NCBI GenBank assembly: GCA_946902985.2
Contig: OX336388.2
Location: 372,855,387 to 372,919,386, forward strand
Direction: 5' to 3'
DNA: 64,000 bases
Source of the DNA: Meconema thalassinum
Taxonomy: Eukaryota > Arthropoda > Insecta > Orthoptera > Tettigoniidae
How positions within the stretch are numbered: the stretch's first letter is position 1; each line of letters starts with the position of its first letter. A program made the translations under genes and the position numbers. The notes beneath the pieces are model-generated. The model saw nothing but the letters and a program-made list of their open reading frames with translations. It had not been told where the DNA came from and did no database searches. Below, piece after piece: positions 63,909 to 64,000 of this stretch.

Positions 63909-64000
63909 ATTTCGTTATTTTTCTTTATTTTTTCGTAGTCAGTTTACACACCAGGTAGGCTTTTCCCACGGACTCAGCGAGGGATTCCACCTTTTCCGCC
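63909..64000. other. Window edge, unassigned
   Basis: Too short to classify. Confidence 0.4.

Overview
This window looks like non-genic, transposon-saturated DNA from an animal with a large genome, most likely an arthropod and probably an insect. The reasons are the many tRNA-headed SINEs, a full-length RTE/BovB-type LINE, R1-like and R2-like LINE relics, Tc1/mariner, hAT and Harbinger-type DNA elements, Helitron ends, (TAA)n/(TTA)n microsatellites and no bacterial gene structure. An orthopteran is a guess from repeat density only. I found no convincing host protein-coding exon, no true tRNA or rRNA gene, no operon and no CRISPR array. Almost every open reading frame belongs to a mobile element or is chance. 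|| LAYOUT. 1-2095: a 163-164 bp satellite of two interspersed monomer types, then a repeat end. 2277-5000: LINE 3' relic and SINEs. 5560-6410: SINE-like element carrying a 29-bp minisatellite. 6430-8650: no recognisable feature. 8654-14178: a hAT-type element with an exact 8-bp target duplication that contains a complete LTR retrotransposon (LTRs 9073-10544 and 12496-13932, 4-bp CATG duplication) with a broken gag and no pol. 14219-14996: a second hAT-like MITE. 17523-18918 and 27395-28778: two Tc1-like transposons with TIRs and nearly complete but broken transposases. 19336-25622: nested SINEs and an R1-like LINE end with RNase H. 30004-31357, 41639-43021 and about 44340-45859: three Helentron-like non-autonomous elements with about 292-bp internal tandem units. 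31975-34136: R2-like LINE relic. 35876-38070: foldback repeat split by a THAP-domain transposon. 39143-40175: LINE end split by a SINE. 40659-44011: two roughly 980-bp direct repeats on either side of a Helentron-like element. 45980-49303: a Helitron containing a SINE that contains a MITE. 49345-51320: a LINE containing a SINE that contains a Harbinger-like element with a MADF-like ORF. 52046-53996: SINE and hAT MITE nest. 54498-55460: SINE in SINE. 55696-57224: a palindromic mariner derivative interrupted by another mariner. 57366-60364: an intact 991-codon RTE/BovB-type LINE ORF on the minus strand. 62432-63174: SINE-like element. 63516-63908: second copy of the foldback repeat. || HOW IT WORKS TOGETHER. 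Many insertions can be ordered because the target duplication, or an uninterrupted copy elsewhere in the window, shows the pre-insertion site. The only element that looks capable of making functional protein is the LINE at 57389-60364. It may have supplied the machinery for SINE spread, but no shared 3' end between it and a SINE was demonstrated. All family assignments rest on motifs and ends read by eye; no database search was possible.
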